Positions 10,525 through 20,634 of a stretch of DNA of 64,000 bases are shown piece by piece. The notes beneath the pieces were generated by a model, which did not search any database, was not told where the DNA came from, and saw only the letters and a list, made by a program, of their open reading frames with translations. The stretch is from Procambarus clarkii (taxonomy: Eukaryota > Arthropoda > Malacostraca > Decapoda > Cambaridae): NCBI RefSeq assembly GCF_040958095.1, contig NC_091172.1, positions 7,898,611-7,962,610 on the forward strand. Reading direction: 5' to 3'. Each line of letters starts with the position of its first letter. The first letter of the stretch is position 1. A program made the position numbers and the translations under genes.

Positions 10525-11005
10525 TTGTACCTTGTCAAGCACAAGACGAAGCTGGAAAAGGTTCAGAGGTATGCCACTAGACTAGTCCCAGAACTAAGAG
10601 GCATGAGTTATGAGGAAAGGATGCGGGAAATGCACCTTACAACACTGGAAGACAGAAGAGTGAGGGGGAGACATGATCACTACCTACAAAATCCTCAGGG
10701 GAATTGACAGGGTAGACAAGGATAAACTATTCAACACTGGCAGTACGCGAACAAGGGGACACAGGTGGAAACTGAGTACCCACATGAGCCACAGGGACGT
10801 TAGAAAGAACTTTTTCAGTGTCAGAGTAGTTAACAGGTGAATGCATTAGGCAGAGATGTGGTGGAGGCTGACTCCATACACAGTTTTAAATGTAGATATG
10901 ATAGAGCCCAGTAGGCTCAGGAACCTGTACACCAGTTGATTGACAGTTGAGAGGCAGGACCAAAGAGCCAAAGCTCAACCCCCGCAAGCACAATTAGGTG
11001 AGTAC
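10525..11005 (+). pseudogene. LINE-A copy 3, 3' fragment with frameshifts
   Basis: It begins at the codons Y-L-V-K-H-K-T-K-L-E-K-V-Q-R-Y and reads A-T-R-L-V-P-E-L-R-G-M. The frame breaks at about 10669, where an extra G appears before GACATG, and again near 10840. It ends with the LINE-A hairpin 3' UTR and AATTAGGTGAGTAC. Very similar to LINE-A copy 1. Confidence 0.85.
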
Positions 11006-11008
11006 ACT

Positions 11009-11230
11009 AATGCCCCTATTCACCTAGCAGTAAATTGGAATCTGGAAGTTAGAAAGCTGCTACAGGCTGCATCCTGGGGATGTGTGTGTTAGATAAAAAT
11101 ATATGTTGTTTACATATGATGGAGGAAAAGAGGTCGAGAATCGGTACATTAGGCAACCGACGCTTAGAAAGGTGGGGTCCAAGAGCTAACAGCTAAATCC
11201 TGCATCCTAAATTCTGCAAATAATAAATCA
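11009..11230 (+). repeat. SINE-C 3' part
   Basis: It shares TGCCCCTATTCACCTAGCAG, CAGCTGCTAC-like GCTGCATCC, and AAGGTGGGGTCCAAGAGCTA with the fuller copies at 36.0-36.3 kb and 61.9-62.3 kb. The tRNA-like head is missing. Confidence 0.65.
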
Positions 11231-11254
11231 AAATATTTAATACGCACACATACA

Positions 11255-11414
11255 TGTTTTACATGAATTTGCCTGAGGGCGACCATCTCTGATGGCCTCG
11301 ATGGGGCAGGAAGTCAGCGGTTGCTCAAAGGCCTTCCCCATCCCCGATAAACCTGAGGATTTTTCCGGCTTTATTTTAATGGAAGTAATGTCTTGGCATT
11401 TACGGCTTCATCGG
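11255..11414 (-). pseudogene. LINE-C 3' fragment
   Basis: Same block as 17.69-17.93 and 19.02-19.45 kb: TGCCTGAGGG, GGCCTCGATGGGGCAGGAAG, then GGATTTTTCC and CTTGGCATTTACGGCTTC on the plus strand, i.e. the ORF2 C-terminus on the minus strand. It abuts the tail of the next minus-strand LINE-A. Confidence 0.6.
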
Positions 11415-12142
11415 GTACTCACCTAGTTGCACTCACCTAGTTGTGCTTGCGGGGGTTGAGCTCTGGCTCTTTGGTCCCGCCTCTCAACCGTCAATCAACA
11501 GGTGTACAGGTTCCTGAGCCTATTGGGCTCTATCATATCTACACTTGAAACTGTGTATGGAGTCAGCCTCCACCACATCGCTTCCTAATGCATTCCATTT
11601 GTCAACCACTCTGACACTAAAAAAGTTCTTTCTAATATCTCTGTAGCTCATTTGGGCACTCAGTTTCCACCTGTGTCCCCTAGTGCGTGTGCCCCTTGTG
11701 TTAAACAGCCTGTCTTTATCAACCCTGTCGATTCCCTTGAGAATCTTGAATGTGGTGATCATGTCCCCCTAACTCTTCTGTCTTCCAACGAAGTGAGGTT
11801 TAATTCCCGCAGTCTCTCCTCGTAGCTCATACCTCTCAACTCGGGTACTAGTCTGGTGGCAAACCTTTGAACCTTTTCCAGTTTAGTCTTATGCTTGACT
11901 AGATATGGACTCCATGCTGGAGCCGCATATTCCAGGATTGGTCTGACATATGTGGTATATAATGTTCTGAAAGATTCCTTACACAAGTTTCTAAAGGCCG
12001 TTCTTATCTTAGCCAACCTGGCATATGCGGCTGATGTTATCCTCTTGATATGAACTTCAGGGGACAGGTCTGGCGTGATATCAACCACCAGGTCTTTCTC
12101 TCTGACTCTTGAAGTATTTCATCTCCCAAATGGTACCTTGTA

Positions 12143-14527
12143 CAGGCATACCTCAGTATACGAGTTTAATCCGTTCCTGGAGACGCCTCGTATTCCGAAA
12201 ACTCGCATTCCGAAGTTAATTTCCCCATAAGAAATAAAGGGAAATGAATTAATCCGTTCCTGACTACCCCAAAAACCCCACATCAAACTAAATTTTTATA
12301 CCTAATTTACCTAATTCATCTAAATAAACCTACAAAACTATGTTCCAGTTATTACTTACCTTGCTGTCGAGTGCTGTAGGCGTATGGAAGATGGTGAGGA
12401 GGGGGGAGGAGGAGAGGAGTTACTGTTTGGAAGGGGAGTCCCCTTCCATAATCACATCAGGCAGTGAGGACCTTTCTGGTGTGCTCTCCCTGGGACGTTT
12501 TACCTGAGTGCCACTAGGTCCTGGTTGAGGCTCACTGCTCGATTTCCTCACCACAAATCTGTCCATGGAAGCTTGCTTTTCCCTTCTTCGCAAGCTCTCT
12601 CTGTAGTAAGGCATCACATTGTCATTGAAAAGATTAAGACAACGGCCTACTACAGCTTTCTCTGGGTGAGTCTGTTCAACAGTTGTTTGAATCTCTTCCC
12701 ACATCTGACACACCTTAATTACTGCAGAAGGGACATTCGCTGGTGCTGCTGCCACCTCCTCCTCCACTGCAGAATCATTCGCTGCTGCGTTGGCTTGCTG
12801 TTCCTGTTGAAGGGCTAGGAGTTCTTCGGTGGTCAGTTCTTCGTTGTGTTCTTCCACCAACTCCTCCACATCATCACCATCCAATTCCAAGCCCATTTGC
12901 TGGCCTAGACTAACAATTTCCTCAACAATAGGCGCATCACTTATAGGCTCAAACCCCTCAAAGTCTAGTTCTCTCACACATTCAGGCCACAATTTTCTCC
13001 AGCCAGAGATCAGGGTTCTTTGAGTCACTTCTTGCCAGGCTTTGTCAACGAGTTTTAAAGCACTACAAATGTTAAAATGCTCTCTCCAGAACTCTTTGAG
13101 GGTGAGGTTTGTGGCTTCAGTCACTTCAAAACATTTCCGGAAAAGTGCCCTTTCATAAAGTTTCTTAAAATTCGCTATGATTTTCTGGTCCATAGGCTGA
13201 ATTAGAGGAGTGGTGTTAGGAGGAAGGAATTTAACTGTGAGGAATTTATTGTATCTAGGCAACAAATCATCTTCCAAGCCTGGAGGATGAGCAGGAGCAT
13301 TGTCAAGGAGAAGCACGGCTTTGAGTGGCAATTGTTTCTCCTGCAGATATTTTTCTATGGCAGGGCACAGCACTTCATTCACCCACTCCGAAAAAAGAAG
13401 CCTAGTCACCCATGCTTTTTTATTAGACTTCCACATCACACACAAATGGGTTTTCTGCACTTTATACTGTTTGAAAACCCTTGGATTTTCAGAATGATAC
13501 ACTAGCAAGGGTTTAATTTTCAAATCGCCACTCGCATTTCCACACAGCACAAGCGTAAACCTATCTTTCATAGGCTTGTGTCCAGGCAAGGATTTTTCCT
13601 CCTTGGTAATGTATGTCCTCTTAGGCATTCTTTTCCAAAACAGTCCTGTTTCGTCACAATTAAACACTTGTTGCGGTAGGTATCCCTCAGCCTCTACAAA
13701 CTCTTTAAATTCGTCAATAAATCGTCCAGCAGCTGGTTTGTCTGAGCTGGCTGCATCCCCATGCCTTGTAACACTATGGATACCACTTCTCTTTCTAAAT
13801 TTTTCAAACCAGCCCCTGCTTGCCTTAAACTCTTTCGTTTCTGCATCACTCGTTGCAGGGGTATTCTTTAGAAGGTCTTCGTGCAACACCCTGGCTTTCT
13901 CACAAATAATGGCCTCCGAAACACTATCACCCCTCAACTCCTTGTCGTGTATCCAAATTAATAACAACTTTTCCACTTCTTCAAGTATTTGTGGTCTTTG
14001 TGCCGTTAATGTTCTTACTCCTTTTGCCACTTTAGCACCCATAATCTCATTTTTCTTCTTAAGTATAGTGCATATTGTTGATGTGGCTTTGTTGTACTGC
14101 CTACAAAGTTCAACAACACGTGTACCGTTCTCATGCTTCCGAATGATCTCTTGTTTCTCCTCTATTGTCATCCTCACATGAGCTTTCTGGCCTTTATCCT
14201 TACCACTGGCTTTCTTGGGACCCATGGTGAGATATATAATAACAAATTGTATAGACAAATCACCAAAAATCCAACAAAACACTGAAAATCCGCGAGAAGA
14301 ATTGATGTGGGGGTAGTCACTGAGCGCGAGACAATGGTAAACTGAGGGGTGGCGGGGCAGAGGGGCGACGATCGCCGAACCACCACGCGCTAGGTCGGCC
14401 TGTACCCGTATCAACAAACTCGCGTCCCGAGGTAACCCTCGCCTTCCGAGACAAATTTTTGGAGTAAATACTGCTCGTCTTCCGAAAAACTCGCATACAG
14501 GGACACTCGCATTCCGAGGTACCACTG
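12143..14527 (-). mobile_element. Full-length Tigger/pogo-type DNA transposon
   Basis: Both termini are visible. The left end reads CAGGCATACCTCAGTATACG and the right end, reversed, CAGTGGTACCTCGGAATGCG, i.e. imperfect inverted termini. A TA dinucleotide lies immediately outside each (12141-12142 and 14528-14529), as expected of Tc1/mariner/pogo insertion. It sits inside a minus-strand LINE-A and is therefore younger than it. The element is ~2.39 kb, the usual length for autonomous Tiggers, and has one intact transposase gene. Confidence 0.92.
12420..14225 (-). CDS. Tigger transposase (601 aa, apparently intact)
   Basis: The start is the ATG giving M-G-P-K-K at 14225, which follows the usual Tigger leader. 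The frame stays open 158 codons further upstream, into the interrupted LINE, but that part is transposon terminus and LINE. An N-terminal psq/CENP-B-type helix-turn-helix covers about 15-65 (E-E-K-Q-E-I-I, S-T-I-C-T-I). A second CENP-B/Tc5 helical domain covers about 75-150, ending G-W-F-E-K-F. The DDE domain has D191 in N-C-D-E-T-G, D308 in L-L-L-D-N-A-P-A-H and D346 in Q-P-M-D-Q, all three catalytic acidic residues. An acidic tail follows (about 420-500), then a Q-P-G-P-S-G stretch. No stop or frameshift is visible, so it could be active. Confidence 0.93.
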   Translation of the reverse strand: MGPKKASGKDKGQKAHVRMTIEEKQEIIRKHENGTRVVELCRQYNKATSTICTILKKKNEIMGAKVAKGVRTLTAQRPQILEEVEKLLLIWIHDKELRGDSVSEAIICEKARVLHEDLLKNTPATSDAETKEFKASRGWFEKFRKRSGIHSVTRHGDAASSDKPAAGRFIDEFKEFVEAEGYLPQQVFNCDETGLFWKRMPKRTYITKEEKSLPGHKPMKDRFTLVLCGNASGDLKIKPLLVYHSENPRVFKQYKVQKTHLCVMWKSNKKAWVTRLLFSEWVNEVLCPAIEKYLQEKQLPLKAVLLLDNAPAHPPGLEDDLLPRYNKFLTVKFLPPNTTPLIQPMDQKIIANFKKLYERALFRKCFEVTEATNLTLKEFWREHFNICSALKLVDKAWQEVTQRTLISGWRKLWPECVRELDFEGFEPISDAPIVEEIVSLGQQMGLELDGDDVEELVEEHNEELTTEELLALQQEQQANAAANDSAVEEEVAAAPANVPSAVIKVCQMWEEIQTTVEQTHPEKAVVGRCLNLFNDNVMPYYRESLRRREKQASMDRFVVRKSSSEPQPGPSGTQVKRPRESTPERSSLPDVIMEGDSPSKQ

Positions 14528-14789
14528 TATCTGGTCTCCTGCTTCCTACCCCTATCTTCATTACATTACATTTGCTTGGGTTAAACTCTAACAGCCATTT
14601 GTTCGACCATTCCTGCAGCTTATTCAGGTCTTCTTGAAGCCTCAAGCTGTCCTCCTCTGTCTTAATCCTTCTCATAATTTTGGCGTCGTCAGCAAACATT
14701 AAGAGGAATGAGTCTATACCCTCTGGGAGATCATTTACGTATATCAGAAACAGGATAGGAATAAGGTTATAAACAGGAATAAGGTTAGC

Positions 14790-15785
14790 TGACGTCTAGA
14801 TGTTACCACTGCTAGGCTTAGGCTCAGCTACAGATTGATTGATAAAGATTAAACCACCCAAGAGGTGGCACGGGCATGAATAGCCCGTAAGTGGTACAAT
14901 TTTTTATTCAGTAATTTTTTTCAGTATTCTGAGGTTGCATTTAATCGTCAAGCTGTTATCGCGGGGGAAGGATACTTCTTGACAGTCTTTATGAGGGTGT
15001 CCAGCTGCTGGACACCTTTTTTGACCAGGAGAGTGGCTGTGTTGAATGCTTCAGGGTGGCCACGGCAAGATTCAGGGACTCTTAAAGCTCTTCTAAGGTC
15101 GTTGCTTCACATTCCAGAAGATAGTGACATAATGGCTTTTCTGTGACACTCGGGTACAAGTACCTCTAGGAATTTGTAACATCTGCTGATGTAGATTTGA
15201 CTAAATGTAAGTTCTGTCAGCAGAACTATTCGCATACTTTGCGTCATTATATAATGGAATGTGAAAAAATTGCGGAATTTAGAGATAACACCATCAGTAG
15301 TGTCCAAGAAATGTGCAAGTACTTCATTTATAATGATGTGCTGCCCGAAATCTTAGCGAAGTATCCAAAATTTGCTTACTGTAAGTAATGCATGCACATG
15401 ACTGTAAAGCTGCCGCCCAGTTGGGTGGGTGTGCAAAAGACTAGTGACTGTGTGACTCACCATAGATGTAAAGTGCGTTGTATAGTGACTGTTGTGAGCC
15501 TCTTGTTGAATCACTTGTGACACAAAAGATTATTGATGTGTGTATTTGTGTGGGTGATTAAATATGTATGTGTATGTATATATGTATACGTATGTATGCG
15601 TACATGTATGCATGAGTATGTGTACATGTATATATAACATTAATAATTGTGTAACTAGCATCAAAAGATTGTTATTTGCTTAGCTAAACGAACTAGAGGG
15701 TTCAGTTCCTGAACCGGTTATGTGCCTCTGTAATCCTTTACACCACCGCCCACGGGATGGGTATGGGGTGCATAATAAAGAAAAA
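14790..15785 (+). pseudogene. LINE-B 3' end (zinc-knuckle C-terminus and 3' UTR), interrupted
   Basis: Reads L-D-V-T-T-A-R-L-R-L, then an insertion (14833-15154), then T-K-C-K-F-C-Q and H-T-L-R-H-Y-I-M-E-C, a Cys-Cys-His-Cys pattern common at the C-terminus of Jockey/I-type LINE proteins. The frame closes at 15388. The 3' UTR to 15785 has AAACGAACTAGAGG, GTTATGTGCCTCTGTAATCC and CACCGCCCACGGGATGGG before an A-rich end. The same UTR recurs at 16.66-17.05 and 51.6-51.8 kb. Confidence 0.7.
14833..15154 (-). mobile_element. LINE-E 3' fragment inserted in LINE-B
   Basis: The uninterrupted relative near 18.9 kb fixes the boundaries: LINE-B sequence stops after GCTACA and resumes with TACAAGTACC. 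TACA is therefore present on both sides (14829-14832 and 15155-15158). On the minus strand the insert codes a remnant V-K-K-G-V-Q-Q-L-D-T-L-I-K and ends in a double hairpin (ACGGGC...GCCCGT, then CCACC...GGGTGG) with TTTAATC and an (AATC)n tail. A second copy of this end is at 38.06 kb. Confidence 0.72.
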
Positions 15786-15864
15786 AATTGAATAATACCC
15801 GCTCCTCACAGGCTTCACAAAAAAATTAACACGTAATGAATAGTATGACAATGTAGAGTTGAAG

Positions 15865-16019
15865 ACAATGTGTAACCATGAAGGAAAATTAAAACAGGAA
15901 ATTACTCAAACACTTCCACGTTAATCAACACATCAACCAAAGTACATTATTACGTGTTGATTATCACGAAAGTGCTCAAGTAATTTCCTGTTTGATTTTT
16001 CCTTTGTATTATACATTGT
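15865..16019. mobile_element. Foldback/MITE-like inverted repeat
   Basis: Arms of about 65 bases: ACAATGTGTAACCATGAAGG ... AACAGGAAATTACT ... TTAATCAACAC on the left pairs with GTGTTGATTATCACG ... AGTAATTTCCTGTTT ... ACATTGT on the right. The central spacer is about 20 bases. Mismatches are scattered. It carries no coding sequence. Confidence 0.75.
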
Positions 16020-16654
16020 TATATGTATATATTTTCAGATTATAATTCGTAATATGTAAATATCTAGTATTTATTTATAATAACATTTTATTTTTTATTT
16101 ATGAGTATTTAATTTTTTAGTATTTATGATATGCAATTTCACCCAAAACACTATGCATGTTAGTGACTTTTGCAAAAAATGTACAAATACCAATATGTAA
16201 TCTCACAAACCCATTCTACCATCTTGTAAATAAATAACTATGAATATTATTATTAAAAAATGGTAAAGATAAATGGGCAGGTTTTGGGCAGACCTAGAAA
16301 TGCCTGAAAGCCTTTGCGAGTTAGCTTAAAAAGAATGTAAGATCACAAATGTTATGTACTCTCTCAAGAAAATGTATCTTCTTGTACATAAATGAATAAC
16401 TAAATTCTTTTATTTAATTCTAATGCTTGAAGGCGAGAACAGGTGTGAACGCCAGCTAGCGCACAAGTACATGAGCGCCCAAAATACTTTTACACAAAAG
16501 ACATGTACAGACAGGCGCGTGGCTTCTGACTTCTTTTTTATTGATTAATATTACATATTAGGCACTTACCTATAATAGTTATTATTATATACAAGTATAT
16601 CTATCACATAATAAATGTAAAAGGAGTTTATCCAAAAACTGACAAAAGTGTTGT
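16020..16654. other. No gene recognised
   Basis: Very AT-rich with TATTTAT-type stretches. The small GC-richer patch at 16430-16530 has no recognisable feature. Confidence 0.5.
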
Positions 16655-16782
16655 GTGTTTTAAAGTGCTTTGTATAGGGACTGTTGTGAGCCTCTTGATG
16701 AATCACTTGTGACACAAAATGATTATTGATGTGTGTATTTGTGTGGTTGATTAAATATGTATGTGTATGTATATATGTTTAC

Positions 16783-16861
<79 letters not shown>

Positions 16862-17050
16862 TGTATGTATGAGAATGTGTACATGTATATATAACATTAA
16901 TAATTTTGTAACTAGCGTCAAAATTGTTATTTGCTTAGCTAAACGAACTAGAGGATTCAGTTCCTGAACCGATTATGTGCCTCTGTAATCCTTTACACCA
17001 CCGCCCACGGGATGGGTATGGGGTGCATAATAATGAAATTGAATAATATG
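16655..17050 (+). repeat. LINE-B 3' UTR copy with an internal (TA)n expansion
   Basis: Nearly identical to 15480-15780: GACTGTTGTGAGCCTCTTG, TCACTTGTGACACAAAA, AAACGAACTAGAGG, CACCGCCCACGGGATGGG. Where the first copy has irregular TATGTATACGTATG, this one has about 38 uninterrupted TA repeats (16782-16856). Confidence 0.85.
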
Positions 17051-17230
17051 GAACACGTACACCTATGCGAAACGTCCAAAGCTGGTGTCCGAAGTGGTAA
17101 AAGTATTAGTGTGCGATGTTGTCAGTGTACAGAGTGTCTTGTATCCATTCTTAAGGGCCCCCTGGGGGCTGGTATTGTGTAGCTGGCAGCCACCCTCCCA
17201 CTTGCCACTCAGCACCGCTCCTGTGCCAGG

Positions 17231-17310
17231 TAAGTCCACTACGGGCTCACCATAGCCCGTGCTACTTGGAACTTGCTCAGAGTAGCTGAATCTATAACAA
17301 CAACAACTCC
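17231..17310 (+). repeat. Retroposon 3' end with double hairpin (subfamily D)
   Basis: Stem ACGGGCT / AGCCCGT around CACCAT, GC, a second weaker stem TACT...AGTA, then GCTGAATCT and (CAA)n. Two other copies are at 29.24 and 63.28 kb. The upstream part (17150-17230) probably belongs to the same element. Confidence 0.65.
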
Positions 17311-17689
17311 CACTTGCTCCACTGGGCCGGTATCTTCCTCGGGAGAAGCAACAGTTAACTATAATTTGCTATTTTTGCGCTGTCACGAACACACAACAGT
17401 TATGTATAGCATCTAATACCGAGACGTTGTACTGTTAACATACCCAAATCGTGAAAGATTGGTAGTACTGCCCGCGCCAGGAGTCCAGCCATGTTTACTA
17501 TAGAGGGATACGAAGCTACTTCATGGTAGCAGTGTGTCCATCCCGAAAAAAATATTTATTGGCAGTTATTAACGTTTTTCAGTGGCCACTAATAATGAAT
17601 TAAATTATTTTAGAACTACCGCTTCAATATACTTTCTGTATTTAAGAGATGAAAGGAAAATAATAAAAGCCCGTATGAGCAAATATTTA
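17311..17689. other. No gene recognised
   Basis: No credible coding sequence or repeat relationship was found here. Confidence 0.45.
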
Positions 17690-17935
17690 CCTGAATTTAC
17701 CTGAGGGACAGGAAGCTGGCGTCTTATCAAAGGTCCTCCATTTGCCCTGATGATCTTTTCCAGTTGTATTTTGAAATCCCACAGAGTTTTGGCATATACA
17801 ACTTCGGCGGGTAGGCGGTTCCATTGGTTAATAACCCTGTGGGTGAAAAAGCATCTGTTCTCAGTCCAACATTGTGGCTTTTTCAGCTTGAAACTGTTGC
17901 TCCTAGTTCGTGCTATATCTGATCTACATTACATT
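17690..17935 (-). pseudogene. LINE-C 3' fragment (C-terminus)
   Basis: The plus strand has TTTACCTGAATTTACCTGAG, AAGGTCCTCCATTTG, TTTTGGCATATACAACTTCG and GTGAAAAAGCATCTG, matching the LINE-C copy at 19.0-19.5 kb. On the minus strand this is the ORF2 C-terminal block (C-F-F-T...R-V-I-N-Q-W, then Q-L-E-K-I-I). It ends in tandem CAGGTAAAT units. Confidence 0.7.
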
Positions 17936-18235
17936 ATTATTATTATTATTATTAATTCATGGTGTCGGGGGACAGGCAGCCATAGTGTATATATACAATT
18001 TAGACGTATATCGAGGTCCACACAAAGTTGAATTACTGACCTCCCCCCGGATGATACCCCCACAAGCTGACTAGTTCCATGGGTACCTACTTGGAATTAT
18101 TACTGATAGGTGGACTAGGGTATTAGGTGATAGGAAATACGCCTAACCATTTCTGTCCCGCCCGGGATTCGAACCCGGAATTCTTGATCATGAGTCATGA
18201 TTACTGAACGAACCGGACTGTACGACCGGGACCCT
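17936..18235 (-). repeat. SINE-F, tRNA-derived, (AAT)n tail
   Basis: The minus strand begins GGGTCCCGGTCGTACAGTCC and has a canonical B box GGGTTCGAATCCCGGGCGGG. After a ~200-base body (GGTACCCATGGAACTAGTCA) it ends in ATTAATAATAATAATAATAAT. The A box is weak. Confidence 0.65.
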
Positions 18236-18279
18236 TTTATAATAATAATACCCGAAATGATTATTAATAATAATAATTG

Positions 18280-18445
18280 AAATAAAGCGTTTTGCCCGAA
18301 TCGCTTTGCGTAATAGTGGCTTCATTAGTATGTATATAACTGCCCTAGACCCCTACAAGGTCTAGGACACTAGCTGGGAGTACAACGTGAGCGGGTTCGA
18401 ACCTCTTCATGGCTCCTGCTGATTTTCTCATCGATACACCACGTT
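18280..18445 (+). repeat. Retroposon fragments (CCCGAA...GCGTAATAGTGG and SINE-G B box)
   Basis: 18296-18330 matches the 3' block seen at 3.2 kb. 18385-18445 has GGTTCGAACCTCTTCATGG, CTGATTTTCTCATCGATAC and ACGTTAATGTGA, the SINE-G body also present at 26.2 kb. Confidence 0.5.
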
Positions 18446-18569
18446 AATGTGATTTAATTATGCATGTGACGAGAAGCGTTGGAGGTAAACTACTGGACCA
18501 TTAACCAGAGTGCACTGATACCTTGATATCAAATCAGCTGTCAAGATAGATAAAAACAATCGCCACCCC

Positions 18570-19015
18570 GCCAGACCAATGCTCATTAAACTCAACATAT
18601 CCCGTTGTTAAATATGACCGTATTCAAAGACCTGCAAAGCAAAAAACAGACCCCATATGTGAACGAGTGTCTGACCAAACAGCAAAGAATCAGCCTTCAA
18701 AGAAAGAGTTGATTATAACCTTTGATTGCTTATAAGCAGTCTGTGGGCAATAATACACCAGGAACTTCAACAAAACCTTGTAGATCTGAGGCAAAGTGAA
18801 ATCGACACCAGTAATTTCATCCATCATCATACTGGTCATGCAAGAAGAGTCACACATCTATGAATCATTCTATAAAATCAGCAGCCTCCTAGATGTTACT
18901 ACTGCTCGGCTTAGACTCGGCTATAAGTATCTCTGGAAATTTTCATTATCTGCTGATGTTGACCTGACCAAATGTAAACTTTGTCAACTAAATTATTCGT
19001 ACTCCTTCTGTCACT
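18570..19015 (+). pseudogene. LINE-B fragment (C-terminal region)
   Basis: Reads I-S-S-L-L-D-V-T-T-A-R-L-R-L-G-Y, then D-L-T-K-C-K-L-C-Q. It is broken at H-Y where LINE-C sequence begins. It is the uninterrupted counterpart that reveals the insertion in the 14.8-kb copy. The upstream limit is uncertain. Confidence 0.6.
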
Positions 19016-19690
19016 ATTTACCTGATTTACCTGAGGGCCACTAACACTAGTGGCCTCGACGAGGACAGGAAGCCGGCGGCTTGTCGAAGGCTCCCCCATT
19101 TGTTGTGATGATTTTTTCCAGTTGGACTTTAAAATTCAACAGAGTTTTGGCATATATGGCTTCGGCGTTTAGGTGGGTCCATGGGTTTATAACCCTGAGG
19201 GTGAAAAAGCATCTCCTGTTTTCAGGTTTGTTGAGCTTGAAACCGTTGCTCCTTGTTTGTGTTACATCTGACCTTATGAAGAAATTGTCCGAATCAACAT
19301 CCAAATTGTTGAGTAATTTATAAGTTTCAATGAGGTCCGCCCTGTCAGGCCTGGTTTGTAGTGTTGTTCGCTCTGTGGGCCTCAACCGTTGCTGATACGA
19401 GAGTTGACTTGGCTCTGGAATGTTTTTTGTTGCCCGGTGTTGCACTTTCTCCAATGTCCTTTTGAAGATGTGGCTTCGATGCTTGGATACAGTAATCCAG
19501 ATCGGGGCGCACCAGAGATTTTTACAATTGAATCACTATCTTCGTTTCCTTAAAGTCAAAGTAAAGTTCCTTAAAGACAGCTGCTCCTACCTGTTGTGCA
19601 ACTTTCAGTGAGTGGTGGATTTTGACTCCAAGATACTTTTCTTCATCAATCTGCTGAAATGTTATATTATTCATTTAGTAGTTGTGACGT
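19016..19690 (-). pseudogene. LINE-C 3' end, inserted into LINE-B
   Basis: The minus-strand frame from 19454 to 19047 reads M-E-K-V-Q-H-R-A-T-K, L-S-Y-Q-Q-R-L, R-A-D-L-I-E-T-Y-K-L-L-N, R-S-N-G-F-K-L and F-F-T-L-R-V-I-N-P-W, the C-terminal block of a CR1/Jockey-type ORF2. Upstream codons (19455-19690) continue with frameshifts. Its 3' end is two tandem units of ATTTACCTG-type sequence abutting LINE-B. Confidence 0.75.
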
Positions 19691-19831
19691 GGGTTGTTAT
19701 GCCCCACGTTCATGGTCGTGCATTTGTCAATATTAAAACGCATTTGCCTCTCTTCTGACTATTTGTTGAGTTCATGTAGCTCGCTTTGTTAGGTTTCAAT
19801 ATCATTATTGAAACCTGCTCCTTTTAAAAGC

Positions 19832-20564
<733 letters not shown>

Positions 20565-20632
<68 letters not shown>
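20565..20632. repeat. (TA)n microsatellite
   Basis: Begins CACACACA, then about 34 TA units. Confidence 0.97.

Positions 20633-20634
<2 letters not shown>

Larger units (their letters stand above)
11415..14766 (-). mobile_element. LINE-A copy on minus strand, split by a Tigger insertion
   Basis: The minus strand enters at a conserved Y-V-N-D-L-P-E-G block (about 14750). It contains F-A-D-D-A-K (14699 downwards) and N-K-W-L-L-E-F-N-P-S-K, and is interrupted at 14528. It resumes at 12142 with R-E-K-D-L-V and S-P-E-V-H-I-K-R-I, and ends in the LINE-A UTR with two 14-mers (AACTAGGTGAGTGC, AACTAGGTGAGTAC). The downstream part (11520-12088) has one frameshift near 11760. It is 5'-truncated within the RT. 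Confidence 0.87.
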
